From: Amycolatopsis mediterranei
GTDB lineage: Bacteria > Actinomycetota > Actinomycetes > Mycobacteriales > Pseudonocardiaceae
DNA: 64,000 nucleotides
Reading direction: 5' to 3'
NCBI RefSeq assembly: GCF_026017845.1
Contig: NZ_CP100416.1
Span: 9,868,711-9,932,710, forward strand
Made by a program: the position numbers and the translations under genes. Below the pieces are notes generated by a model. The model was not told where the DNA came from, made no database searches, and saw nothing but the letters and a program-made list of their open reading frames with translations. Each line of letters opens with the position of its first letter. The stretch's first letter is position 1. Below, piece by piece: positions 52,400-59,881 of this stretch.

Positions 52400-53911
52400 T
52401 TATTCGGGCCGCACCTGCGGGAAGAGGATCGTCTCCCGGATACCGAGACCGGTCAGCGCCATGAGGAGCCGGTCGATCCCCATTCCAACGCCGCCGCTCG
52501 GCGGCATTCCGTACTCGAGGGCCCGCAGGAAATCCTCGTCGAGCCGCATGGCTTCGCTATCGCCCTGTGCGGCGAGCAGCGACTGTTCGGTGAGGCGTTC
52601 CCGTTCGACGACCGGATCGACCAGCTCGGAGTATCCGGTGGCGAGTTCGAATCCGCGCACGTACAGGTCCCACTTCTCGGCCACCCCGGGCCGGGAGCGG
52701 TGCTGCCGGGTCAATGGCGACGTCTCCACCGGAAAATCACGGACAAACGTCGGTGCGTGCAGGTGATCTCCGACGAGGTGTTCCCACAGTTCCTCGACGA
52801 GCTTCCCGTGCCCGAGCTTCGGATCCACTTCCAGGCCCCTGGCCTGCGCGAATCCGAGCAGTTTGGCGGCGGGCGTCTCCGGCGTCACCTCTTCGCCGAG
52901 GGAATCGGACAACGACTCGTACATTCCGAGCGTGGTCCATTCGCCGGAGAGGTCGTACTCCGAACCGTCCGGCAGGGTGACGACCAGCGTGTCCAGCACC
53001 GTCTGCGCGGCCTCCTGGATCAGCTGCCGCGTCATCACCGCGTTCGTGTCGTACGTGGCGTAGGCCTCGTAGTACTCGAGCATCGCGAACTCCGGCGAGT
53101 GCGTGGAGTCGCTGCCTTCGTTCCGGAAGTTGCGGTTGATCTCGAAGACCTTCTCGATGCCGCCGACGACGCAGCGCTTGAGGTAGAGCTCCGGCGCGAT
53201 CCGCAGGAACAGCTCCATGTCGAACGCGTTGGAATGCGTGACGAACGGGCGGGCCGTGGCGCCGCCGTGCAGCGTCTGCAGCATCGGCGTCTCGACCTCG
53301 GTGAACCCGCGGCGGTGGAACGACTCCCGCAGCGACCGGACCACGCCCGCCCGCGTGCGCACGACGTCCCGCGCGCGCGGGCGCATGATGAGGTCGACGT
53401 AGCGCTGGCGGATCCGCGTTTCCTCGGCCAGCTCCTTGTGGGCGTTCGGCAGCGGGCGCAGCGCCTTCGAGGTGATGCGCCAGGCGTCGGCCATCACCGA
53501 AAGCTCGCCGCGCTTGGACGTGATGACCTCACCCTGCACGAACACGTGGTCGCCGAGGTCGACGTCGGACTTCCACGCCGCCAGCGCGTCCTCGCCGACC
53601 TTCGCCAGGCTGATCATCGCCTGCAGTTCGGTGCCGTCGCCCTCGCGGAGGCTCGCGAAGCACAGTTTGCCCGTATTGCGCAGGAACATCACCCGGCCGG
53701 TGACGCCGACCTGCTCGCCCGTGGCGGTGTCGACGGGGAGGTCGGCATGCGCCGCACGCACTTCGGCGAGCGAGTGCGTGCGGGGTACCTCGACCGGGTA
53801 GGGATCGATACCCTCCGCGAGGATCCGGTCGCGCTTCTCCCGGCGCACCCGCATCTGCTCGGGCAGTTCATCTTCGGCGGGGTCGCTGGTGGGAGGGAGC
53901 TTTTCGGTCAT
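52400..53911 (-). CDS. lysS: Lysine--tRNA ligase, class II
   Basis: A 503-aa class IIb aminoacyl-tRNA synthetase. An OB-fold anticodon-binding domain (about 60-165, with VGVTGRVMFLRNTGKLCFA) precedes the catalytic core: motif 1 in RGFTEVETPMLQ, motif 2 in FEINRNFRNEG and motif 3 in GVGMGIDRLLMAL near the end. It charges tRNA(Lys). The ATG at 53911 is supported by TACCCT on the minus strand 7 nt upstream (leaderless). Confidence 0.95.
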   Translation of the reverse strand: MTEKLPPTSDPAEDELPEQMRVRREKRDRILAEGIDPYPVEVPRTHSLAEVRAAHADLPVDTATGEQVGVTGRVMFLRNTGKLCFASLREGDGTELQAMISLAKVGEDALAAWKSDVDLGDHVFVQGEVITSKRGELSVMADAWRITSKALRPLPNAHKELAEETRIRQRYVDLIMRPRARDVVRTRAGVVRSLRESFHRRGFTEVETPMLQTLHGGATARPFVTHSNAFDMELFLRIAPELYLKRCVVGGIEKVFEINRNFRNEGSDSTHSPEFAMLEYYEAYATYDTNAVMTRQLIQEAAQTVLDTLVVTLPDGSEYDLSGEWTTLGMYESLSDSLGEEVTPETPAAKLLGFAQARGLEVDPKLGHGKLVEELWEHLVGDHLHAPTFVRDFPVETSPLTRQHRSRPGVAEKWDLYVRGFELATGYSELVDPVVERERLTEQSLLAAQGDSEAMRLDEDFLRALEYGMPPSGGVGMGIDRLLMALTGLGIRETILFPQVRPE

Positions 53912-53918
53912 GGCCCAT

Positions 53919-53924
53919 AGGGTA
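53919..53924 (-). promoter_or_regulatory. -10 element before lysS
   Basis: On the minus strand TACCCT is 7 nt from ATG 53911, giving a leaderless lysS message. It is the same hexamer as in front of cysS. Confidence 0.5.
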
Positions 53925-53976
53925 CGAACCCTGCCGCGCGCTACGCCAACCGGATTACCTTTACCTTTCCCTCCAT

Positions 53977-53982
53977 TAGCCT
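53977..53982 (+). promoter_or_regulatory. -10 element before the methyltransferase gene
   Basis: TAGCCT ends 6 nt before GTG 53989, divergent from the lysS promoter about 53 nt away. Confidence 0.5.
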
Positions 53983-53988
53983 GGACTC

Positions 53989-54744
53989 GTGAGTGATCCC
54001 ACACGAGGTCAGCGCGCATCTTCCTTCGGCAGCCGGGCCGCCGAGTACGCCCGGCACCGGCCCGATTACCCGCGGGAGGCGATCGAGTGGGGGCTTTCCG
54101 GAGCGAGCGGAACACCGCGCCGGGTGCTCGATCTCGGCGCCGGAACCGGCAAGCTCACCCTCGGCCTCGTCGCGCTCGGGCTCGACGTCACCGCGGTCGA
54201 ACCCGACCCGGAAATGCGCGCGGAACTCGAGCGGGCCGTGCCGTCGGTGACGTCACGGGCGGGGCAGGCGGAAGGAATCCCGCTGCCCGACGAGGCCGTC
54301 GACGCGGTTTTCATCGGCCAGGCGTTCCATTGGTTCGACGTACCGGTGGCGATGACGGAGATCGGCCGCGTGCTGCGCCCGGGCGGGGTGTGCGTGCCGA
54401 TGTGGAACTACGAAGACGAGTCGGTGCCGTGGATCGCCGAGTTCACCACGCTGGGCCGCGACGGCGCCCACCGACCGACGAGCATCGAAGACATGCGCGA
54501 AGTGACCCACCCGGCCTTCGAATCATTCGAAAGCGACCGGTTTCGCCATACGCAACGGCGCACCGCGGAGACCCTGCTGGAAACGATCGCGACCTATTCG
54601 AAGGTGATCGTGTCGGCCCCGGAGGAGTCGGCGGCCCTGCTGGGCCGGCTCCGGCAGTTCCTCTCGGAGAATCCGGCCACGGCGAACGGCGAGTTCGACC
54701 TGCCGCTGGTCACCACCGTCTTGCGCGCGCGAAGGCGGTCTTGA
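53989..54744 (+). CDS. Class I SAM-dependent methyltransferase
   Basis: A 251-aa methyltransferase of the Methyltransf_11 type. Motif I is VLDLGAGTGKLTLGL (about 46-60), the acidic residue after strand 2 is in VTAVEPDPEM, and motif IV/post-I are AVFIGQAFHWF and RVLRPGGVC. The AFHWFD pattern is typical of actinobacterial trans-aconitate-like methyltransferases. Small-molecule substrate unknown. GTG start fits the -10 element. Confidence 0.85.
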   Translation: MSDPTRGQRASSFGSRAAEYARHRPDYPREAIEWGLSGASGTPRRVLDLGAGTGKLTLGLVALGLDVTAVEPDPEMRAELERAVPSVTSRAGQAEGIPLPDEAVDAVFIGQAFHWFDVPVAMTEIGRVLRPGGVCVPMWNYEDESVPWIAEFTTLGRDGAHRPTSIEDMREVTHPAFESFESDRFRHTQRRTAETLLETIATYSKVIVSAPEESAALLGRLRQFLSENPATANGEFDLPLVTTVLRARRRS

Positions 54745-54771
54745 CCTCCGTTCAAGTGGAGGTTCGATACT
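54741..54771 (+). promoter_or_regulatory. MerR/SoxR-type promoter
   Basis: A -35 TTGACC (54741-54746) and a -10 GATACT (54766-54771) are separated by 19 bp, the over-long spacer typical of MerR-family control. A dyad ACCTCC (54744-54749) / GGAGGT (54758-54763) lies within it, resembling SoxR/MerR boxes. The ATG of the next gene is 6 nt after the -10. Confidence 0.7.
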
Positions 54772-54777
54772 GCGGGG

Positions 54778-55119
54778 ATGCGCAGGAAATCACTGGGGCG
54801 AGCCTTGATCTCGCTGACTTCGCTGGTGACCGCAGTGGGTCCCTACAAGGCCGACTGGAACGAGACCCACGTGTACAACCCGGAATGGCCACCGCACGCG
54901 AAGTTCCACAACGGCCAGACCATGAGCCTGGGGCTCGCGCTGGGTGCGACGAGCTTGTGGCAGCTCTGGCGACGGCCGCCGCCTGGCCCGCGGCTGAGGC
55001 TTCGGGATGCATCCGAGGTGGTCTCGAACACACCTCGGGTGCGGCGGGTCAGGGCCGGATGTTGCGCTCGTACGCCAGCCGCAGGCCGAGCAGCGTCAGC
55101 TCCGGGACGTGGTCGGTGA
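54778..55119 (+). pseudogene. Truncated DUF6640-family membrane protein gene
   Basis: The first 65 residues (RALISLTSLVTAVGPYKADW, then NETHVYNPEWPPHAKFHN and GQTMSLGLALGATSLWQLW) are well-preserved DUF6640, a small membrane protein family of about 140 aa. After about 54990 the frame changes to Arg/Pro-rich sequence unrelated to the family, and a hairpin (55013-55038) and the convergent coaX gene intrude. The expected two C-terminal membrane helices are missing. It is probably a remnant; the conserved start and intact promoter suggest recent loss. Confidence 0.6.
55013..55038. terminator. Hairpin at the end of the truncated DUF6640 gene
   Basis: CCGAGGTG (55013-55020) and CACCTCGG (55031-55038) form a perfect 8-bp stem with a 10-nt loop, just downstream of the coaX stop on the other strand. 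It is the probable terminator of the coaX transcript. Confidence 0.6.
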
Positions 55120-55825
55120 TCGTCTCCGACTCGTCCAGCACCAGCGGCGCCAGGCCGCCCGTGGCCAGGACCGCCACCGGTTCCGCGCCGCCCGGGGAAA
55201 GCTCGCGGACGATCCGGCGCACCAGCCCGTCCACCTGGCCCGCGAAGCCGTACAGGATCCCGGACTGCAGGCACTCCACCGTGTTCTTGCCGATCACCGA
55301 CCGCGGCGGCACCAGTTCGACCTTCCGCAGCGCCGCCGCGCGCAACGCCAGTGCGTCCACCGAAATCTCGATCCCGGGTGCGAACGCGCCGCCCAGGAAC
55401 TCGCCGCGGGCCGAGATCGCGTCCACGTTGGTCGACGTGCCGAAGTCGACCACCACGCACGCCGTGCTGTGGAGGTGGTGCGCGGCCAGCGTGTTCACCA
55501 GCCGGTCCGCGCCCACCTCCTTGGGGTTGTCCACCAGCAGCGCCACGCCGGTGCGCACGCCCGGCTCGACCACGATCTTCGGCACCCGGGCGTAGTACCG
55601 GCTGAGCATCACCCGCAGCTCGCGCAGCACCGCCGGCACCGTCGACAACGCACTGATCCCGGACACCGCGTCCGCGTGCGGGCCGAGCAGCCCGCGGACC
55701 GTCAACGCCAGCTCGTCGGCCGTGATCCGCGCGTCCGTGCGCATGCGCCAGTCGCCCACGAGCTCCTGACCGGACCACAGCCCCAGCACGATGTTCGTGT
55801 TGCCGACGTCGACGGTGAGCAGCAA
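55049..55825 (-). CDS. coaX: Type III pantothenate kinase
   Basis: A 258-aa ASKHA-fold kinase that phosphorylates pantothenate, the first step to CoA. The phosphate loop is LLTVDVGNTNIVLG (residues 1-14), the adenine/pantothenate region includes GADRLVNTLAAHH, and VVDFGTSTNVDAI and LATGGLAPL are the phosphate-2 and adenosine motifs. It follows panD by 5 nt, as in mycobacteria. Confidence 0.94.
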   Translation of the reverse strand: MLLTVDVGNTNIVLGLWSGQELVGDWRMRTDARITADELALTVRGLLGPHADAVSGISALSTVPAVLRELRVMLSRYYARVPKIVVEPGVRTGVALLVDNPKEVGADRLVNTLAAHHLHSTACVVVDFGTSTNVDAISARGEFLGGAFAPGIEISVDALALRAAALRKVELVPPRSVIGKNTVECLQSGILYGFAGQVDGLVRRIVRELSPGGAEPVAVLATGGLAPLVLDESETITDHVPELTLLGLRLAYERNIRP

Positions 55826-55830
55826 GCGGG

Positions 55831-56328
55831 TCAGCTTTCCGCGTGCAGCAACGCGTCGAGCCGGCGGGCGTCCGCCGTCTCGGCGACCGGGAAAATCGCC
55901 GTCTCCTCGTCCGGCGGCAGGGTCACCGTGCCGGACAGCAGCCCGGATCCCTCCGGCGCGTGGCCGGGGTCGGTGTGCCGGTGGACGATCCGGTTGTCCG
56001 CGTCGACGAACACCACGCGCGGCTGGTACGTCGCCGCCTCGGCGTCGTCCATCTGGCCGTACGAGATGAGGATGACCAGGTCACCCGGGTGCACCAGGTG
56101 GGCCGCGGCGCCGTTGATGCCGAGCACCCCGCTGCCGCGTTCCCCCTTGATGACGTAGGTCTCCAGCCGCGCCCCGTTGGTGACGTCCACAATGGACACC
56201 TGTTCCCCCGGCAGCAGGTCCGCGGCCTCCATCAGGTCCTCGTCGACCGTCACCGAACCGACGTAGTGCAGGTCGGCCTGGGTCACGGTGACCCGGTGGA
56301 TCTTCGACTTGAGCATCGTGCGGTACAT
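55831..56328 (-). CDS. panD: Aspartate 1-decarboxylase
   Basis: A 165-aa pyruvoyl enzyme that makes beta-alanine. The self-processing site is G24-S25 (HYVGSVTVDE); K9 and R54-region residues of the active site are visible (LKSKIHR, NGARLETYV). A C-terminal extension of about 30 residues is longer than in E. coli, as in mycobacterial PanD where it is involved in turnover. Spacing to panC is 9 nt. Confidence 0.95.
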   Translation of the reverse strand: MYRTMLKSKIHRVTVTQADLHYVGSVTVDEDLMEAADLLPGEQVSIVDVTNGARLETYVIKGERGSGVLGINGAAAHLVHPGDLVILISYGQMDDAEAATYQPRVVFVDADNRIVHRHTDPGHAPEGSGLLSGTVTLPPDEETAIFPVAETADARRLDALLHAES

Positions 56329-56337
56329 CGTGGACTC

Positions 56338-57249
56338 CTATTCCCCTGCGTCCCGTTCCGGGCGCGCTGGGTGATCTACCGAAGCACCGAGCAACACCGG
56401 AACGTTGTCGATCAGCCGGGTACTCCCCACCCGAGCTGCGATCAACAGTCGTGCCTCACCGTCGACGGGCGCGGGCCCGAGGTCGGTTCCCCTCAACTCC
56501 AGGTAATCCACCTCGACCGCGGGACGCGCGGCGAGGGTCTTCCACGCGGTCTCGAGGACCGCGCCGGCACCGTCCCGGCCGACGAACGCCCCCGCGGTGA
56601 GGGCGGCCGACAGGACGATGGCGTCTTCGCGCTGTTCAGGCGTCAGGTAGACGTTGCGCGAGGACAACGCGAGCCCGTCGCGCTCCCGCACGGTCGGCAC
56701 GCCGATCACGCGCGTGTCGATGTTCAGGTCGCGCACCATCCGCTTGATCAGCACCAGCTGCTGGTAGTCCTTTTCGCCGAAGAAGGCGTAGTCCGGACGG
56801 AGCAGGTTGAACAGCTTCGCCACGACGGTGAGCACACCGGCGAAGTGCCCGGGCCGGACGGCGCCTTCGAGTTCTTCGCCGAGCGGTCCCGGGTGGACGG
56901 TCACCACGGCCCCTTCGGCGTAGAGCGCGTCCGCGCTGGGCGTGAAGGCGATTTCGATGCCGTCCTCGCGCAGGATGTCGAGGTCGGCCTCCAGCGGCCG
57001 CGGGTACGCCTCGAAGTCCTCGCCCGCGCCGAACTGCAGCGGGTTCACGAAGATCGAGGTGGCCACGACGGTGTTCGGCAGCCGCTTCGCACGGCGGATC
57101 AGCTCGCGGTGCCCGGCGTGCAGCGCGCCCATGGTCGGCACGAGCGCCAGCTTGCGGCCGACGCCGTGCAGCGCCCGGCTGACCTGGCTCACCTGTTCGG
57201 GCGCCGCGAACGTGTTCAGGGTGCCGCGGCTGAATTTCGGTGTGGTCAC
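56338..57249 (-). CDS. panC: Pantothenate synthetase
   Basis: A 303-aa nucleotidyltransferase-fold ligase joining pantoate and beta-alanine with ATP. HxGH is HAGH at residues 44-47 (PTMGALHAGH), the KMSKS-like loop is LALSSRNVYL, and FFGEKDYQQL binds pantoate. GTG 57249 overlaps the stop of the upstream DUF2520 gene by 4 nt. Confidence 0.95.
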   Translation of the reverse strand: MTTPKFSRGTLNTFAAPEQVSQVSRALHGVGRKLALVPTMGALHAGHRELIRRAKRLPNTVVATSIFVNPLQFGAGEDFEAYPRPLEADLDILREDGIEIAFTPSADALYAEGAVVTVHPGPLGEELEGAVRPGHFAGVLTVVAKLFNLLRPDYAFFGEKDYQQLVLIKRMVRDLNIDTRVIGVPTVRERDGLALSSRNVYLTPEQREDAIVLSAALTAGAFVGRDGAGAVLETAWKTLAARPAVEVDYLELRGTDLGPAPVDGEARLLIAARVGSTRLIDNVPVLLGASVDHPARPERDAGE

Positions 57250-58151
57250 TGGTCTTGGTGCCCTTCGGCGGGATCGTCGAGGAGTTCGGTGAGGTCTTTG
57301 GCGGCCGCGGTGTCCAGCAGCCCGGCAGCCGTCGAACGCGCCACCGTGCGCTTGGCCAGCGCGCGGTAGGCCGGCGCCACGTCCGGCGCCCGGTCCGCCA
57401 GCACCGCGAGGTGCTTGCGGACGGTGCCGACGTCGCCACGCGCGACCGGGCCGGTGAGGGCACGATCGCCGTGTCGCAGCACATTATCCAATGCCGCCGA
57501 GAGCAGTGGCGCCACCAGGCGTTCGGATTGCCCGATTCCGGCCTGGCGCAACAGGTCCGCGCAGTCGGCGACCAGCGCCATCAGGTGGTTTGCGCCGTGG
57601 GCCAACGCAGCGTGGTAGAGCGCTCGCGCGGAGTCGGGGATCCGCACCGGCTCGGCGCCCATCTCGACGGTCAGGGCTTCGCCGACGTTCCACGCCGCTT
57701 CGTCGTCCTCGGCCGCCGTGACGCCGATGCTGCACGCCGCCAGCCGTTCGAGGTCCTCCTCGCGGCCGGTGAACGTCATCACCGGGTGCAGGGCGAGCGG
57801 CAGGGCCCCGGCTTCGGCCGCGGGGGCCAGGACGTCGATGCCGTGCGCCCCGGACGTGTGCACGACGATCTGCCCCGGCCGGAGCGACTCGGTGGCGACG
57901 AGCCCGCGGATCATCCCGGCGAGCGCGTCGTCGGGGAGGGCGAGCAGCACGAGGTCCGCCCGGCGGACGGTTTCGTCGGGCGGCAGGAGTGGCACGTCGG
58001 GGAGGAGGCGTTCGGCACGGGCCAGCGACGCGGCGGACAGGCCGGACGCGGCAACCACCGTGTGCCCCGCCCGGGCCAGCGCGGCGCCGAGCACGCTGCC
58101 CACCCGGCCGGCGGAAACGACGCCGACCCCGAGGCGGGCGGGCCTCATCAT
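57246..58151 (-). CDS. Rossmann/DUF2520 oxidoreductase-like protein linked to pantothenate genes
   Basis: A 301-aa protein with an NADPH-binding Rossmann start (LGVGVVSAGRVGSVLGAALA, residues 5-25) and a C-terminal DUF2520 helical domain with ALAHGANHLMALVADCADLL. It is the equivalent of the ORF upstream of panC in M. tuberculosis (Rv3603c). Its fold resembles ketopantoate reductases, so it may supply pantoate, but this is inference from context. ATG 58151 is the first of two adjacent ATGs. Confidence 0.8.
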   Translation of the reverse strand: MMRPARLGVGVVSAGRVGSVLGAALARAGHTVVAASGLSAASLARAERLLPDVPLLPPDETVRRADLVLLALPDDALAGMIRGLVATESLRPGQIVVHTSGAHGIDVLAPAAEAGALPLALHPVMTFTGREEDLERLAACSIGVTAAEDDEAAWNVGEALTVEMGAEPVRIPDSARALYHAALAHGANHLMALVADCADLLRQAGIGQSERLVAPLLSAALDNVLRHGDRALTGPVARGDVGTVRKHLAVLADRAPDVAPAYRALAKRTVARSTAAGLLDTAAAKDLTELLDDPAEGHQDQ

Positions 58152-58395
58152 GGCGTGCGCCTGTGGACGCTCATGGTTGGCAGACTCCCTCTGCTCTCGT
58201 TCCAGTCCCGCTCCGGGTACCGGACGACGGCGCGAGACTACTGTGCCGCTGGTGACCAATCCGACCACAGTCAGGGCCGTCCAGCTGTGTGGCAAAGGTT
58301 ACGTGCCGGGTGGGATCGGCCTGCTTTTGGCCGGATTGGTCGCTCCGGCGAACGCGCGCCGTTGAGCCCGGGTGACCAGCTTCACCCGGACCGGT

Positions 58396-59562
58396 TCACC
58401 CGTCGGCGGCCTCGTCGGCGAGGCGCGTCGCCTCCGCGCGGGCGGCCTTCAGGGTGCGCAGCAGCTCCCGCTGGCGCTGCCGGTCGCTGTCGCTGGTGAG
58501 CTGGTGCCGGTCGAGGAACGCGAGCTCCGTCACGCTCGCCTGGTAGACGGCGACGGCGCGGGCAGCGCGTTTTCCGGACTGCCGTTTCGCCTGGCGGCGC
58601 CACGCGCGGCGGCCGGGAAGGCTGGCCAGCAGGTCGACCTCCGACGGCGCGATCCACCGCGCCGCGGCCATGTGCGGCAACGCGGCGGCGATGATCCGCT
58701 GCTCCCGCTTCCGCTGCAGGATGACCAGGTAGACCACGCCGAAGAACAGCGGCAGCATGATCAGGAAGTAGACGGTGAGGAACTTCGACCCGCCGAGCAG
58801 CGCGGCACTGTTCCACAACGCGTGCAGGCAGACCGCGGCCAGGTACCCGGCGACCGGCGCGACGACCTTGAGCGCCTTGGTCGTCGTCCGCGCGGCGATG
58901 CCGATCCCGATGCCGGTGAGCACGGCGAACAGCGGGTGCGTGAACGGGGCGAGCACACCGCGGAGGAAGAACGCGGTGATGACGCCCTGGCTGTGCCCGT
59001 CACCGAAGCCGTAGTCGGCGAACGCCCGGCCGAAGTAGTAGATGTTCTCGGTGAAGGCGAACCCGGCGGCGCTGAACCCGGCGTAGACGACCCCGTCGAC
59101 GACGCCGTCGAACTCGCTGGACCGCCGCCAGAGGATGAGCAGCACGAAGAGCGCCTTGGCGGCCTCCTCGACCACGGGGGCCGAGACGAGCGCGGCGACG
59201 GTGTTCCCGCTGCCCTGGCCGAGCAGCTCGTCCCCGACGGCCTCGGCGGTGGTGTTGATGAGCAGCGCGGTGATGGTGGCGATGCAGGCGCCCCAGGCGA
59301 AGGCGAGCAGGAGGAACTTGGCGGGTTCGGGCTCCCACCGGTCGACCCAGAGGAACCCGGCGACGACGCCGGCCACGGGCACGAGCGCGGCGAGCACCCC
59401 GATGGTGACGGCGAGAGGCCCGACCCGCGCGGTGGCGAGCCCGAACAGGAACAGGCCGCACAGGGCGACCACGATCAGCCCGAGCACCGGCAGCAGCACG
59501 GTGACCCGGCGAGGCCGCCGTCCACGATCAAGTCCCGTCGCGGGCGAGAGGGTTCCGCTCAC
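58396..59562 (-). CDS. PrsW-family intramembrane metalloprotease
   Basis: A 388-aa protein with about eight membrane segments. PrsW hallmarks are present: VVEEAAKALFV (EE motif), AGFAFTENIYYFGRA (E-N motif), THPLFAVLTG and CLHALWN (His motifs). In Bacillus PrsW cleaves an anti-sigma factor within the membrane. The C-terminal cytoplasmic tail (about 70 residues, basic) is longer than in Bacillus PrsW. It lies between the DUF2520 and DUF6779 genes, which are adjacent in mycobacteria, so it is an insertion into the block. Confidence 0.87.
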   Translation of the reverse strand: MSGTLSPATGLDRGRRPRRVTVLLPVLGLIVVALCGLFLFGLATARVGPLAVTIGVLAALVPVAGVVAGFLWVDRWEPEPAKFLLLAFAWGACIATITALLINTTAEAVGDELLGQGSGNTVAALVSAPVVEEAAKALFVLLILWRRSSEFDGVVDGVVYAGFSAAGFAFTENIYYFGRAFADYGFGDGHSQGVITAFFLRGVLAPFTHPLFAVLTGIGIGIAARTTTKALKVVAPVAGYLAAVCLHALWNSAALLGGSKFLTVYFLIMLPLFFGVVYLVILQRKREQRIIAAALPHMAAARWIAPSEVDLLASLPGRRAWRRQAKRQSGKRAARAVAVYQASVTELAFLDRHQLTSDSDRQRQRELLRTLKAARAEATRLADEAADG

Positions 59563-59881
59563 AGCGGGTCACCCTACGCAAGGGCCCGGGAGGACCGGAA
59601 TGCCGCCTCAGCTCTCGCGGCCCGCCCAGGCCGCGCGTCAGGCACGCGCAAACCGCCCCAAGGCGGTCTTGGGTGCGCGCCGCCGATCCGGAAGAAGACG
59701 TCGTGCAGCGCCCAATGCACCGAAGGCCGCATTTGGTGCGCCCAACGCACCGAAGGCCACCTTGGGTGTGTCCAACGCAACCAAGACCACATTTGGTGCG
59801 GCCAACGCACCGGAGGCGACCTTGGGTGCGCTCAACGCAACCAGGGCCGCCTCGGGGTGCTGATGTACCAGGGGTGGGCGC
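59563..59881. repeat. 319-nt intergenic region with five 30-bp tandem repeats
   Basis: Five exact 30-bp units at 59711-59740, 59741-59770, 59771-59800, 59801-59830 and 59831-59860 share the pattern CCAACGCACCGAAGG followed by CCACCTTGGGTGCG, with alternating variants. A related word occurs near 59660-59680. On the plus strand the units translate as a 10-aa repeat (NAPKATLG type), but no start or ribosome site supports a gene. The rest of the region contains no other feature. Confidence 0.6.

Noticed and set aside
59711..59860. CRISPR array
   Set aside because: The units are contiguous with no unique spacers, and no cas gene is present.
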